45,009 nt of DNA from Clostridiales bacterium DTU089. Its GTDB lineage: Bacteria; Bacillota; Clostridia; Oscillospirales; Acutalibacteraceae. Position numbers and translations under genes: made by a program. The stretch lies in NCBI GenBank assembly GCA_001513045.1, contig LFSB01000013.1, positions 1-45,009 of the forward strand. The letters are read 5' to 3'. Position 1 is the first letter of the stretch. Each line of letters starts with the position of its first letter. The notes beneath the pieces are model-generated. The model did no database searches and was not told where the DNA came from. It worked only from the letters and a program-made list of their open reading frames with translations. Positions 33,425 to 41,264 of the stretch are shown here, in pieces.

Positions 33425-34348
33425 ATGAATATTTTTGATAAGCTCGCGGCGGACGGCAGGACTCCGGTGCATATTCTTCACGGTACGGATTGGTGGACGG
33501 ATTGCGATGACATAGTCGCCCTGCGTCTTCTGTGCCGTGCCCATAAGTCGGGAATAATAAAGCTGGAGTGCGTCTGTGCGGACGCGGTAATGGAGCATAC
33601 AGCAGCGTCGATTGATGCGTTTATATTGTCCGAGGGGCTTGAGGACATACCCATAGGCGTTGATAGAAATGCGTACTCAACAGGGGAGAGGTGCCGTTAT
33701 CAGAGTGTTCTGGCTAAGTATCCTCACAGAATATCCGGCAATGAGGCCTGCGAGGACGCATGCCGTCTTTATCGCCGTGTTCTCAGCCGGCTCGACTCGA
33801 AGGCGGACATTACCGAAATCGGTTTTCCGCAGATAATTCATCAGCTTCTTATAAGCCCTCCGGATGATATTTCTCCGCTTGACGGAATGAGCCTTGTAAA
33901 GCAAAAGGTCAATAAAATCTGGATGATGGCAGGCAAATGGGATACTCCGGACGGCAGGGAGTACAACCTCATCAACACCCCGGCATCACGGGCGGCAGGT
34001 CATTTTATATGTGAAAATTCACCTGTGCCGCTCAGCTTCCTCGGCTTTGAGGTCGGGGAGAGCGTGATAACCGGAGGCGGTGAGCCGGACGGGGATTTGC
34101 TTCGCGTGGGAATGGCGGCTCACGGCTCTCAAAACGGCAGAAGCTCGTGGGACCCGATGCTTGCGCTGATGGCAATAATAAACGATGAGCAGGCGGCGGG
34201 CTACCGTACCGTGAGGGGAACAGCAAGGGTGAATCCCGAAACCGGAGAAAATAATTTCACCGAATCACCCGACGGAAAGCATACCTATGTTGTGAAAGCT
34301 CACTCGGACGAATTTTACTCCGAAATGATAAACTCACTGATAAAATAA
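33425..34348 (+). CDS. Nucleoside-hydrolase-like protein (IUNH superfamily)
   Basis: 307 residues. The N-terminal acidic cluster GTDWWTDCDDIVAL (Asp22, Asp26, Asp28, Asp29) and the later SSWDPMLALMAI recall the Ca2+-binding aspartates of inosine-uridine nucleoside hydrolases. The central KIWMMAGKWD and LGFEVGESVITGG segments also fit. The first motif departs from the canonical DTDPGxDD: a Trp takes the position of the usual middle Asp, so true nucleosidase activity is uncertain. There is no signal peptide. GGGGTGAT precedes the ATG at 33425. It diverges from the GH30 operon with back-to-back promoters, which suggests shared control, and it may cleave an N- or O-ribosyl/glycosyl bond of a related substrate. 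Confidence 0.7.
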   Translation: MNIFDKLAADGRTPVHILHGTDWWTDCDDIVALRLLCRAHKSGIIKLECVCADAVMEHTAASIDAFILSEGLEDIPIGVDRNAYSTGERCRYQSVLAKYPHRISGNEACEDACRLYRRVLSRLDSKADITEIGFPQIIHQLLISPPDDISPLDGMSLVKQKVNKIWMMAGKWDTPDGREYNLINTPASRAAGHFICENSPVPLSFLGFEVGESVITGGGEPDGDLLRVGMAAHGSQNGRSSWDPMLALMAIINDEQAAGYRTVRGTARVNPETGENNFTESPDGKHTYVVKAHSDEFYSEMINSLIK

Positions 34349-34362
34349 GTGCAAAAAAAGTA

Positions 34363-34389
34363 ACCGGAACACCGCAATGGCGTTCCGGT
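34363..34389. terminator. Bidirectional terminator between convergent genes
   Basis: ACCGGAAC (34363-34370) pairs with GTTCCGGT (34382-34389). CAATTTTTATCTTTTTTT follows on plus, and TACTTTTTTTG on minus. Confidence 0.85.
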
Positions 34390-34395
34390 CAATTT

Positions 34396-35250
34396 TTATC
34401 TTTTTTTACGCTTCATAACCGCAAGCGAGAGCAGATAGAACACAACAGCCGTGGCGAGAAGAACAATTACACTCTCAAGCGTTGTTACGGTGTGCTCACC
34501 GAAGCGGAAGGTTACGCCGAGAAACTCGTTGAATTCATCAATCGTTTCCTGCGGGGCACCCTTGAAGCTTATACTTGCCGCGTCGCGTGTCATAACCTGA
34601 CGGAAAAGAGCAGCCGAATGGGAGGGTGGGAAGATTTTCACTATAGTCTGCACCCCTTCGGGGAGATTGCCGACAGGCAGATATATTCCGGTGAGAAAGC
34701 CTATGAGCGTTCCGATTATTGTGCTTGCTGCAGCAAAGGCATTTGAGCTGCTGAACAGTGAAACCGCAAACAACAGCAACGGAATATTTGCAAGACAGGA
34801 AAAGAATATCAGACCGATTACCTTGAGCAGCGTCATAAAATCCATAAGCGTGCCGCCGTAGGCGACAATATATATTTCCGCAAGCACGAGTGAGGCAAGG
34901 CTCATAATAACACCGATTATGTATGCGCTGAGCACATATCCGCCCGTTACCGCGCTTCTGCTGACCGGAGCAGAGTTTATGTCCTTGATAAGCTTGTTGG
35001 ATTTGTCGTCGACCATTGAGCTGAACGCGCCCATTGTGGTGGTGAGGGATGTAACCGCGAGAACCCCCGCCATAATCCAGCTGTCCATAAGATAGCGTAC
35101 ACCCTGAAGCTCCGCAAAGCTTTCAACCCACACGTCGCCCAGAAACAGAGCATAAAGTCCGATGATGATGAAAACCGCAAGGAAGGAAAAGAATACTGCG
35201 GATTTGTCGCGGAAAAATATCAGAAGATTTCTTTTTGTAAGCGCAATCAT
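34396..35250 (-). CDS. ABC-2 type transporter permease
   Basis: 284 residues with six predicted transmembrane helices, of the ABC-2 (DrrB/NodJ-like) exporter family. The N terminus RNLLIFFRDKSAVFFSFLAVFI is typical, with an external loop of about 30 residues, then MVDDKSNKLIKDINSAPVSR and the family's STIIGTLIGFLTGIYLPVGNLP block, ending in a basic KRKKR tail. It overlaps the ATPase gene by 4 bp, so the two form a complete exporter (two permeases, two ATPases). The substrate is unknown; the family exports drugs, antibiotics and lipids. Confidence 0.9.
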   Translation of the reverse strand: MIALTKRNLLIFFRDKSAVFFSFLAVFIIIGLYALFLGDVWVESFAELQGVRYLMDSWIMAGVLAVTSLTTTMGAFSSMVDDKSNKLIKDINSAPVSRSAVTGGYVLSAYIIGVIMSLASLVLAEIYIVAYGGTLMDFMTLLKVIGLIFFSCLANIPLLLFAVSLFSSSNAFAAASTIIGTLIGFLTGIYLPVGNLPEGVQTIVKIFPPSHSAALFRQVMTRDAASISFKGAPQETIDEFNEFLGVTFRFGEHTVTTLESVIVLLATAVVFYLLSLAVMKRKKR

Positions 35251-36161
35251 TCTCTTATCTCCTTTCCGGTTATTGCGATGAACGCGTCATCCATTGTGCC
35301 GTTTATTACCTCAAAGCCGGAGATGAAGCTTTTGCAATCCTCAATTATCGGCAGCGCCGCCATCGAATCGGGGATACATACACTCACAAGCTCGGCACAA
35401 GCCGTGTAATCAACGGATTTATTTTTAAAGTATGCTTCAACCGCCTCTATGTCTGTACATACAAGAGAGAGCCGGTCACTTGTGTACTTCTCTTTGAGCT
35501 CGGCAGGGGTACCCTTGGCGGCAATGAGTCCGTCGTCAATAACAATCACATAGTCCGCGTTGGCTGCTTCCTCCATGTAGTGAGTGGTAAGGAAGATGGT
35601 CATATCCGTCTGCTGCTGAAGATGAGTAACCGTTTCCCATACGATTTTTCTTGTCTGGGGGTCAAGTCCGGTGGTGGGCTCGTCAAGGAAAAGTATCTCA
35701 GGTGTATTTATAAGCGCCCTTGCTATGTCTGCACGTCTGCGCTGACCGCCGGAAAGCTTGCCGTACTGACGCTTGAGCAAATCGGTTATCCCTACGGTTT
35801 CGGCTGCCTTCAGCGCCGCGTCGTCGAGCGCCTTTCCTTTGATTCCGTACAGGCTGCCGCGAGTTTTCAGATTCTCAAGCACTGTAAGACGTTTGTCAAG
35901 CAGATTGTCCTGAAAAACAGCTCCGATTTTGCCGCGTATGGCGTTGTCGTCCTTGCCGAGAATTAAGCCGTCAACCGCCACCTCGCCGCTGTCCGGCTGC
36001 AAAAATGTGCATATAATATCAATTGTGGTTGATTTTCCGGCTCCGTTCGGACCGAGAAAAGCGAACAGCTTGCCTTTCTCAACATAAAAGTCAATTCCTT
36101 TTACCGCCTGAACGTCACCGTAGGATTTTTTCAGATTTTTCACCGTAATGATTTGAGACAT
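35247..36161 (-). CDS. ABC transporter ATP-binding protein (DrrA-type)
   Basis: 304 residues. Walker A GPNGAGKST at 37-45, Q-loop Gln84 (AVFQDN), signature LSGGQRRR from 136, Walker B ILFLDEPTTGLDP from 156 and His194 in the H-loop are all intact. The C-terminal ~85 residues form the DUF4162-like extension typical of the DrrA drug-resistance group. AAAGGAGATG precedes the ATG. It drives the ABC-2 permease encoded next. Confidence 0.93.
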   Translation of the reverse strand: MSQIITVKNLKKSYGDVQAVKGIDFYVEKGKLFAFLGPNGAGKSTTIDIICTFLQPDSGEVAVDGLILGKDDNAIRGKIGAVFQDNLLDKRLTVLENLKTRGSLYGIKGKALDDAALKAAETVGITDLLKRQYGKLSGGQRRRADIARALINTPEILFLDEPTTGLDPQTRKIVWETVTHLQQQTDMTIFLTTHYMEEAANADYVIVIDDGLIAAKGTPAELKEKYTSDRLSLVCTDIEAVEAYFKNKSVDYTACAELVSVCIPDSMAALPIIEDCKSFISGFEVINGTMDDAFIAITGKEIRE

Positions 36162-36186
36162 TTACGCATCTCCTTTCGCTTTTACT

Positions 36187-36215
36187 AATATAACAGATAC
36201 GGGATTGTGTGTCAA
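36187..36215 (-). promoter_or_regulatory. Promoter of the ABC exporter operon
   Basis: Minus-strand TTGACA (36215-36210), a 17-nt spacer and TATATT (36192-36187). Confidence 0.8.
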
Positions 36216-36249
36216 ACAAAAACACCTGTCCGAAATACCGAACAGGTGT
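36215..36249 (-). terminator. Terminator of the ArsB/NhaD-type gene
   Basis: Minus-strand ACACCTGTTCG / CGGACAGGTGT with one mismatch, then TTTTTGTTT. The T-run touches the -35 box of the ABC promoter. Confidence 0.8.
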
Positions 36250-36293
36250 AAATTTGTGATGTTGCCAAGGGAACTGTCAAAAAATCAAGTGTA

Positions 36294-37652
36294 TTATTTC
36301 CAGATGAACCATATAAGCAGATATCCCGTAATGACAGCCGAAAGAGTAAACGGTATGCCGTATTTCATGAAGGTTCCCGCCTTGACCTCGTAGCCCTCTT
36401 TGCGGAGTATTCCGATTCCGGCTATATTTGCCGAAGCACCTATCGGGGTGAGGTTTCCGCCGAGCGTTGCACCGCAGAGCAGGCCGTAATAGAACAGCTT
36501 AGGGTCAACCTGGGTTCCGCCTGCCGCGGAAAGACTTGAGGCAATAACCGCAACAACCGGAAGCATGGTTGCCGTGTAGGGGATGTTATCAATGAATGCC
36601 GAAAGTATTACAGACATCCATACAATAATTGTATACATAAGGAAGACCGAGTTTTCTCCGCCTCCGCCGATTCCGGCGATAAGTGTTCCGATTTTATCAA
36701 TAACTCCGGCGCGCGTGATTCCGCCGATTACAACAAAAAGACCCGCAAGCAGCGTGATTGTGTAGTAGTCGATTTCCTTGAAGGCGCCTTTGACGACAGA
36801 AAAATTCTTGGTTTTGACAACCTCGCGTATAAGGCCGATTGCGAAGTACAGCATGCATATCAGACCGTTTGTGATGTCGGGCTTGTAAAATTCGCCGGGA
36901 GCGGCGTTGCTTTTGTAGGGGATAAAGGACACGGCAATAAGAGTTACAACGGTTGCAACGAGGAGTATTGACGGGATTTTATCATCAACCTGCGTTCTGT
37001 CGTTTATTTCAATACCTGCTTTTTCCTTTCGGAACATCAGAAGTATTATAAGTCCGCTGACGAGTGCGCCCGCCTCAACGACAAAGAACATTCCGACACG
37101 TCCGTTGTCCACAAAGAAGTCGGTAAAATCAAGGTTTGCAGCCTTACCGAGCAATATCGAGGTTGTGTCGCCGACGAGGGTTGCGGCTCCCTGAAGGTTT
37201 GATGAAACAGCGATGCAAACTATACTCGGCACAGGTGAGATTTTTATTTTTTTGCAAAATGCAAGAGCTACGGGGGCAATCATAAGCACTGTTGCCACGT
37301 TGTCGACAAATGCGGAAATGATTCCGGCAAACAGCGAAAGCGCCAGCACAGCCCATTTGACATTAGGCATTTTTGAAATTAACACGTCGGACATCAGCTG
37401 CGGCATCTTTGATTCAATAAATAGATATACGGTGCCCATTGTGCCGGCAATCATCATAATGACGTTCCAGTCGATTTCACCGAGCGCATCGAGAAAGGTG
37501 TATGAAAATCCGTCAAAAACCGAGAGACTTCCGAGCACCACAAACAGTACGGCAGAGGCAACGGCGACATAAGGCCGGATTTTCTGAAACGAGAGCATCA
37601 GTATGTAGGTCGCTGCAAAAATAATCAGGGAAACAACGGTAACGGTATCCAT
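36294..37652 (-). CDS. ArsB/NhaD-type ion transporter (probable Na+/H+ antiporter)
   Basis: 452 residues with about 11-12 membrane helices in two inverted halves, as in the ion transporter superfamily (ArsB, NhaD, SLC13). Each half has its re-entrant motif: SAFVDNVATVLMIAPVALA with GDTTSILLG, and SAFIDNIPYTATMLPVVAVI with GGNLTPIGASANIAG. The Asp-Asn pairs are cation-binding in NhaD-type proteins. The ATG at 37652 follows GGAAGG by six bases; the longer in-frame reading up to 37916 translates the structured leader and is not protein. NhaD function is favoured but arsenite or dicarboxylate transport is not excluded. Expression is probably controlled by the leader attenuator. Confidence 0.85.
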   Translation of the reverse strand: MDTVTVVSLIIFAATYILMLSFQKIRPYVAVASAVLFVVLGSLSVFDGFSYTFLDALGEIDWNVIMMIAGTMGTVYLFIESKMPQLMSDVLISKMPNVKWAVLALSLFAGIISAFVDNVATVLMIAPVALAFCKKIKISPVPSIVCIAVSSNLQGAATLVGDTTSILLGKAANLDFTDFFVDNGRVGMFFVVEAGALVSGLIILLMFRKEKAGIEINDRTQVDDKIPSILLVATVVTLIAVSFIPYKSNAAPGEFYKPDITNGLICMLYFAIGLIREVVKTKNFSVVKGAFKEIDYYTITLLAGLFVVIGGITRAGVIDKIGTLIAGIGGGGENSVFLMYTIIVWMSVILSAFIDNIPYTATMLPVVAVIASSLSAAGGTQVDPKLFYYGLLCGATLGGNLTPIGASANIAGIGILRKEGYEVKAGTFMKYGIPFTLSAVITGYLLIWFIWK

Positions 37653-37933
37653 AAAACGCCTTCCTTTTTTAAATGATTTGCATAAAATAAAAGCCGAGCC
37701 GACATTCAGGCTTTCAAAAAATGCTTTTTGAAAAGCGGCGGAGTCGGTTCGGTAATGCCGTATTACACAGGGAGAAGCCCGGACTTTCTCAACCGAGTTG
37801 CGGCAAAACAAAAACGGAACCCACAAATTTTTGTGAGTCCCGTCAACAAGGCGCAAAAACGCACTGTTGACCAATAATAAATAGAACACCGCAAGGTGCC
37901 CTATGACAGACTCCACCTCTTATTATCAGGTCG
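37653..37933 (-). ncRNA. Structured 5' leader, candidate transcriptional riboswitch
   Basis: RNA runs right to left. P1 is a long helix (37920-37932 with 37869-37880) enclosing a hairpin (37895-37904 with 37881-37890, GCAA-side loop) and a 15-nt one-sided bulge (37905-37919). The bulge contains GAGUC, complementary to GACUC at 37835-37839. That GACUC is also part of a 12-bp hairpin (37816-37827 with 37830-37841), so the two pairings are exclusive. A small hairpin lies at 37772-37790. The 3' part is an attenuator: terminator 37682-37714, antiterminator 37743-37752 with 37694-37703 (9 of 10 paired), and anti-antiterminator 37791-37796 with 37744-37749. Class unknown; a sodium- or other ion-sensing riboswitch would suit the transporter downstream. 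Confidence 0.6.
37682..37714 (-). terminator. Attenuator terminator in the ArsB/NhaD leader
   Basis: Minus-strand AAAGCC (37714-37709) pairs with GGCTTT (37695-37690), followed by TTATTTTATG. It overlaps the antiterminator strand 37694-37703, and lies 30 nt before the start codon. Confidence 0.65.
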
Positions 37934-37939
37934 TTATAA

Positions 37940-37968
37940 ACTATAACAGAGCCGACGCGTCATGTCAA
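37940..37968 (-). promoter_or_regulatory. Promoter of the ArsB/NhaD leader and gene
   Basis: Minus-strand TTGACA (37968-37963), a 17-nt spacer and TATAGT (37945-37940). Transcription would start near 37933, exactly before the P1 helix. Confidence 0.85.
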
Positions 37969-38125
37969 CATCTTTTGACAAAAAGCGGCAAAATAAATGT
38001 CAATAATATTGCAGATTTGTCAATTGCCATTTCGCAAAAGCATATTGAAGTGTCGAAGCGTTTATGATATTGTCATATTGACGGGAAGGTGCGGGCGTAC
38101 CAAGCCTCTCTTAACATATAAAAAG

Positions 38126-38211
38126 GTAAAACAATAGGCAGGGCGGTTCTGTATCCTGGCGCTACCCGAAAGCCGGAAGCGTCAAAGGATACGGAGCCTT
38201 CTCTGTTTTAC
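38126..38211 (+). ncRNA. Structured leader RNA upstream of the surface protein gene (class unknown)
   Basis: A closed three-stem structure. P1: GTAAAACA (38126-38133) with TGTTTTAC (38204-38211). An asymmetric internal loop follows (11 nt / 5 nt). P2: 12 bp, 38145-38156 with 38187-38198, including G-U pairs, so stacked helices form without perfect repeats. P3: GGCGCT (38158-38163) with AGCGTC (38178-38183), and a 14-nt loop containing CCGAAAGCCGG. The ribosome site AAAGGGA is 16 nt past P1, allowing translational control. It does not match any riboswitch consensus I can recall. The stretch 37969-38125 upstream shows no gene and no convincing promoter. Confidence 0.5.
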
Positions 38212-38241
38212 GGATAATTTTTATCGAAAGGGATGACAATC

Positions 38242-38871
38242 GTGAATGGACGGGATTTACTCAAGCTCTTTTTCCCTGTTTTGCTGATTCTTTTGCTTTT
38301 GCCCGTAAGTGTGATTGTCTCCGGTGCCCAGAGTTGCGGAGATGTGCACATGCCGGGAGATTGGATTGTTGACTCGGCGGCGACTGTGTCAACAAAGGGC
38401 GAACGGCATAAGGAATGCACAATATGCAGTGCGGTTCTTGAGGTTGAAGAAATAGAAAAGCTGTCACCGGCTGTAATAAAGGGACAAAACGGAAAATGGA
38501 AGCGCGGAAGCGGCGTTTCGCTCTCTTTCACATCAAATGCTCCGGTGGGGGATTTTACAGGCTTGTTCGTTGACGGGAAGCGTGTGGATGAAAAAAATTA
38601 CATACTGAGCAGCGGGAGCACGGTGGTGGAGCTGAAAAAGGAATACCTTGAAACGCTCTTGTCAGGTAAGCATCTTATGACAATAAGCTCCGGAACCGGG
38701 GATGCACAGACAAACTTTACAATTGAGCAAAAGGTGTCATCCGATTTTTCATCCCCTGACACGGGAAGCGTGTTCTCACCGCTGATATGGATTGGAATAT
38801 TGTTTGTGTCGGTGCTTACGCTTACGGGCTTTGAGCTTGACAAAAGACGCAAGAGCAAATCTGAAAAATAG
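38242..38871 (+). CDS. Small sortase-type (SPDTG) surface protein
   Basis: 209 residues. Signal peptide: basic RDLLK, hydrophobic LFFPVLLILLLLPVSVIVSG, cleavage near SGA. The N-terminal part has a Cys/His module (HMPGDWIVDSAATVSTKG, then H-x3-C-x2-C and LEVEE) seen in many surface proteins of gut Clostridia. A beta-rich domain follows. The C terminus is a sorting signal: SPDTG at 171-175, a hydrophobic helix (PLIWIGILFVSVLTLTGF) and a basic KRRKSKSEK tail. SPxTG-type signals are known sortase substrates in Clostridioides. GTG at 38242 sits 8 nt after AAAGGGA; an ATG at 38233 is too close to the ribosome site. The ligand is unknown. Confidence 0.75.
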   Translation: MNGRDLLKLFFPVLLILLLLPVSVIVSGAQSCGDVHMPGDWIVDSAATVSTKGERHKECTICSAVLEVEEIEKLSPAVIKGQNGKWKRGSGVSLSFTSNAPVGDFTGLFVDGKRVDEKNYILSSGSTVVELKKEYLETLLSGKHLMTISSGTGDAQTNFTIEQKVSSDFSSPDTGSVFSPLIWIGILFVSVLTLTGFELDKRRKSKSEK

Positions 38872-38907
38872 CACTCCCGATTGACCCGATAAATGTGAAT
38901 ACACTCC

Positions 38908-38967
38908 ATACCGCGCTGTGCGAAAGGGGCATATGCTTTGTGCCGTCGCAGAGTGCGGTATTTTTTT
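38908..38967 (+). terminator. Large terminator hairpin after the surface protein gene
   Basis: ATACCGC (38908-38914) pairs with GCGGTAT (38955-38961) with further inner pairing (TGCGA/TCGCA, GGCA/TGCC), followed by seven T. Confidence 0.8.
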
Positions 38968-38976
38968 ATGTTTTGC

Positions 38977-39005
38977 TTGTCCTTTTTTTAATGTGCTGAT
39001 ATACT
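38977..39005 (+). promoter_or_regulatory. Promoter of the 644-residue glycosidase-like gene
   Basis: TTGTCC at 38977-38982, a 17-nt spacer and TATACT at 39000-39005 with TGA upstream (extended -10). Confidence 0.65.
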
Positions 39006-39108
39006 GTAATAAATATAAGCAGTAAAAAAACAGTACAGAAAGGTAAGGATACCGTACAGGAGCTTTTCGGGGCTTTTGCGCGAGCACCGTATCACATGGG
39101 AAATAAAA

Positions 39109-41043
39109 ATGGATTTACACCTTTACAGCATTATGCCTCTTGACACAGAGCATGCGGATGAAATATGTCTTGACATAAAAGCGCAGTATGAGTCGGGCGT
39201 TGCCACCTGCGCTCTTTTTATGATGACGCTTGTTCCGGAGGGCAATCCTCCTGTTGACAAGGTGGGGCAGCTGTGCGAAAAATATGATGTTTTCCGCGAC
39301 AAGCTCAGCGCAATGAATCTCAGAAGCGGTATTCTTGTCCAGGCTTCAATCGGTCACGGCTGGGTGCTGAGCGAAATGTTTCCGTTTCAACCGTTCGTCG
39401 AATTTGACACGGGCAAAGAGGAGCAGATTGTCTGCCCGTACGACAAGGGCTTCGGCGAGTACATAAAAAACGCCTTCGCCGTTATTGCTGCGCATAATCC
39501 GGATGAAATTATGCTCGATGATGATTTTAGGCTGATGTCGTATCGTCACGGAGACGGTTGCGGTTGCCCGTTGCACCTTGCCGAATTCAATCGTCGTGCC
39601 GGAACTGATTTTACCAGAACTGAACTGTGGGATGCTGTTCACGCCACGGGTGACGACGGTGACAGATTTAACAGTATAATGATTGATACGCAAAAGGATG
39701 CTCTTATTTCATGCGCCCGTCTCATGCGCGAGGGCATCGATTCGGTAAATCCGGATATTCCGGGTTCGTTTTGTTGCGTGGGCAACAATGCCGAATGTGC
39801 TGCCGAAATAGCCGGAATAATGGCGGGTAAAAACAATCCCACGGTGGTAAGGATTAACAATGCAAATTACGCACCGTCCGGTACGCGGTATTTCAGCAAT
39901 TCTTTTCTGCGTGCGGCTCAATCCGTTTCCAAGCTGAAGGGGAAGGTCGATTTAATACTTGCAGAAACCGATACCTGTCCGCAAAACCGTTACAGCACCG
40001 GCGCTATGTCGCTGCATACACACTTTACCGGCAGCCTGCTTGAGGGAGTTAACGGCGCAAAGCATTGGATTACACGTCTTTGTGCCTTTGAGCCGGAGAG
40101 CGGGGAGGCATATCGTAAGCTTCTCGGAGCTTACGCCGGATTTTATAAAACCCTCTCCGAAACGGTTGAGGAACTAAAATGGCGTGGATTTAGAATACCT
40201 ACCGATGACACACCCTGCTTTGATTACCGACGTGATAATTCCGGAAGCAATGCTTGGGCTACACGTGTGCTTGAGCGTCTGGGCTTGCCTATGTATTTTT
40301 CACACGAGCCCGGCGGAATAGCCTGCCTTGAGGGGGAGGCGGATAAGCATTTCACCGATGATGAGCTTGAAAAACTTCTGAGCGGTCCTGTCGTTTTTGC
40401 CTCCGACACAGCGAAGAGTGTTATACAGCGCGGCTTAGGAGAATATCTCGGCGTGGATGTGAGAGAATGGAGCGGTATGCAGCCGACCCGTGAAATTTTG
40501 CCGTTCAGAAGCAATGAGTGCTCGGTTCAGCACGATTGCCGGGAACTGATTCCTCTCGGCGAGGGCACAAAAATACTCTCAACGGTGTATCACAGTGCCG
40601 ATAAAATCCATAAGCAGATGCTTTTTCCGGGCGTTACAGCTTATTCTAACAGTCTCGGCGGCACGGCGTTCGTCTTTTGCGGAACTCCGAAAACTGACTT
40701 CGGCATAGGTGACATCTTCAGTTTTTTAACCTATTCGCGCAAGCTGCAGCTGATTGATATGATGAAATCGGTAAACGAGCTGCCGGTGTTTTATCCGGGG
40801 GACGCGGAGATGTATTTTCGGGCTGCGGACATGAAGGACGGCGGGCTTTTCTGCGCCGCCTTCAATCTCGGCTTTGACAGAATAAGCAAGCTTACGCTTT
40901 GCGCGGACCGGGAAATAACCGAAATAAAACATCTTACCGAAAGCGGCGAATATGAGGCTGTTGCCTTCAACGAAAAAGACGGCGTTCTGACACTCGACTT
41001 GCCCTGTTATACACTTGAACCCGTAATATTGATTCTGAGATAA
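39109..41043 (+). CDS. Large glycoside-hydrolase-like TIM-barrel protein, family not assigned
   Basis: 644 residues, no signal peptide. The first ~370 residues read as a TIM barrel: ILVQASIGHGWVLSEMFPFQ, then HNPDEIMLDDDFRLMSYRHG with an acidic cluster that could be catalytic, a Cys-rich GDGCGCPLHLAEFN, and DLILAETDTCPQNRYS. Next comes a GATase-like Rossmann segment (LSGPVVFASDTAKSVIQRGLGEYLGVDV), as found after the barrel in GH42-type beta-galactosidases. The C terminus is beta-rich. The overall order (barrel, GATase-like, beta) recalls GH42 and related uncharacterised proteins, but I do not recognise clear NE and E catalytic motifs. I took ATG 39109, with only GGGA before it; a TTG at 39076 is possible. 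Likely a cytosolic or unconventional glycosidase. Confidence 0.65.
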   Translation: MDLHLYSIMPLDTEHADEICLDIKAQYESGVATCALFMMTLVPEGNPPVDKVGQLCEKYDVFRDKLSAMNLRSGILVQASIGHGWVLSEMFPFQPFVEFDTGKEEQIVCPYDKGFGEYIKNAFAVIAAHNPDEIMLDDDFRLMSYRHGDGCGCPLHLAEFNRRAGTDFTRTELWDAVHATGDDGDRFNSIMIDTQKDALISCARLMREGIDSVNPDIPGSFCCVGNNAECAAEIAGIMAGKNNPTVVRINNANYAPSGTRYFSNSFLRAAQSVSKLKGKVDLILAETDTCPQNRYSTGAMSLHTHFTGSLLEGVNGAKHWITRLCAFEPESGEAYRKLLGAYAGFYKTLSETVEELKWRGFRIPTDDTPCFDYRRDNSGSNAWATRVLERLGLPMYFSHEPGGIACLEGEADKHFTDDELEKLLSGPVVFASDTAKSVIQRGLGEYLGVDVREWSGMQPTREILPFRSNECSVQHDCRELIPLGEGTKILSTVYHSADKIHKQMLFPGVTAYSNSLGGTAFVFCGTPKTDFGIGDIFSFLTYSRKLQLIDMMKSVNELPVFYPGDAEMYFRAADMKDGGLFCAAFNLGFDRISKLTLCADREITEIKHLTESGEYEAVAFNEKDGVLTLDLPCYTLEPVILILR

Positions 41044-41121
41044 TCCCATAGTAAACGGGAGAGTGCGAAAAAAGTCAAAGCATTTTTCATCGTTTCAAGG
41101 TGAAATGACAGTATAACAAAC

Positions 41122-41150
41122 TGCGGCGATACTGTATCAGTATCGCCGCA
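41122..41150. terminator. Perfect 12-bp hairpin between convergent genes
   Basis: TGCGGCGATACT pairs with AGTATCGCCGCA around GTATC. It lies between convergent genes; flanks are moderately T-rich on both strands (ATGCTTTATT on plus, GTTTGTTAT on minus). The rest of the 41044-41264 gap shows nothing else. Confidence 0.65.
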
Positions 41151-41264
41151 ATGCTTTATTAGGACGTTTTTGGCAAAATCAATGAGCGCGGTATTATGCC
41201 GCCGGTTTGAAAGCCATCAAGTCTGAAAAACCGCCTGATAACGCAAATCTCTTTTTGAGAATTT

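Noticed and set aside
37774-37790. GAGAAAGUCCGGGCUUC in the leader, similar to the RNase P RNA core
   Set aside because: RNase P RNA has GAGGAAAGUCC plus several other conserved blocks; none of these are present and the element is too short.
37653-37916. N-terminal extension of the ArsB/NhaD reading frame
   Set aside because: The frame is open by chance across the structured leader; the ATG at 37652 has an excellent ribosome site and the extension has no family match.
38078-38106. TTGACG at 38078 as promoter of the surface-protein leader
   Set aside because: No acceptable -10 box lies 16-18 nt downstream; the true promoter was not identified.
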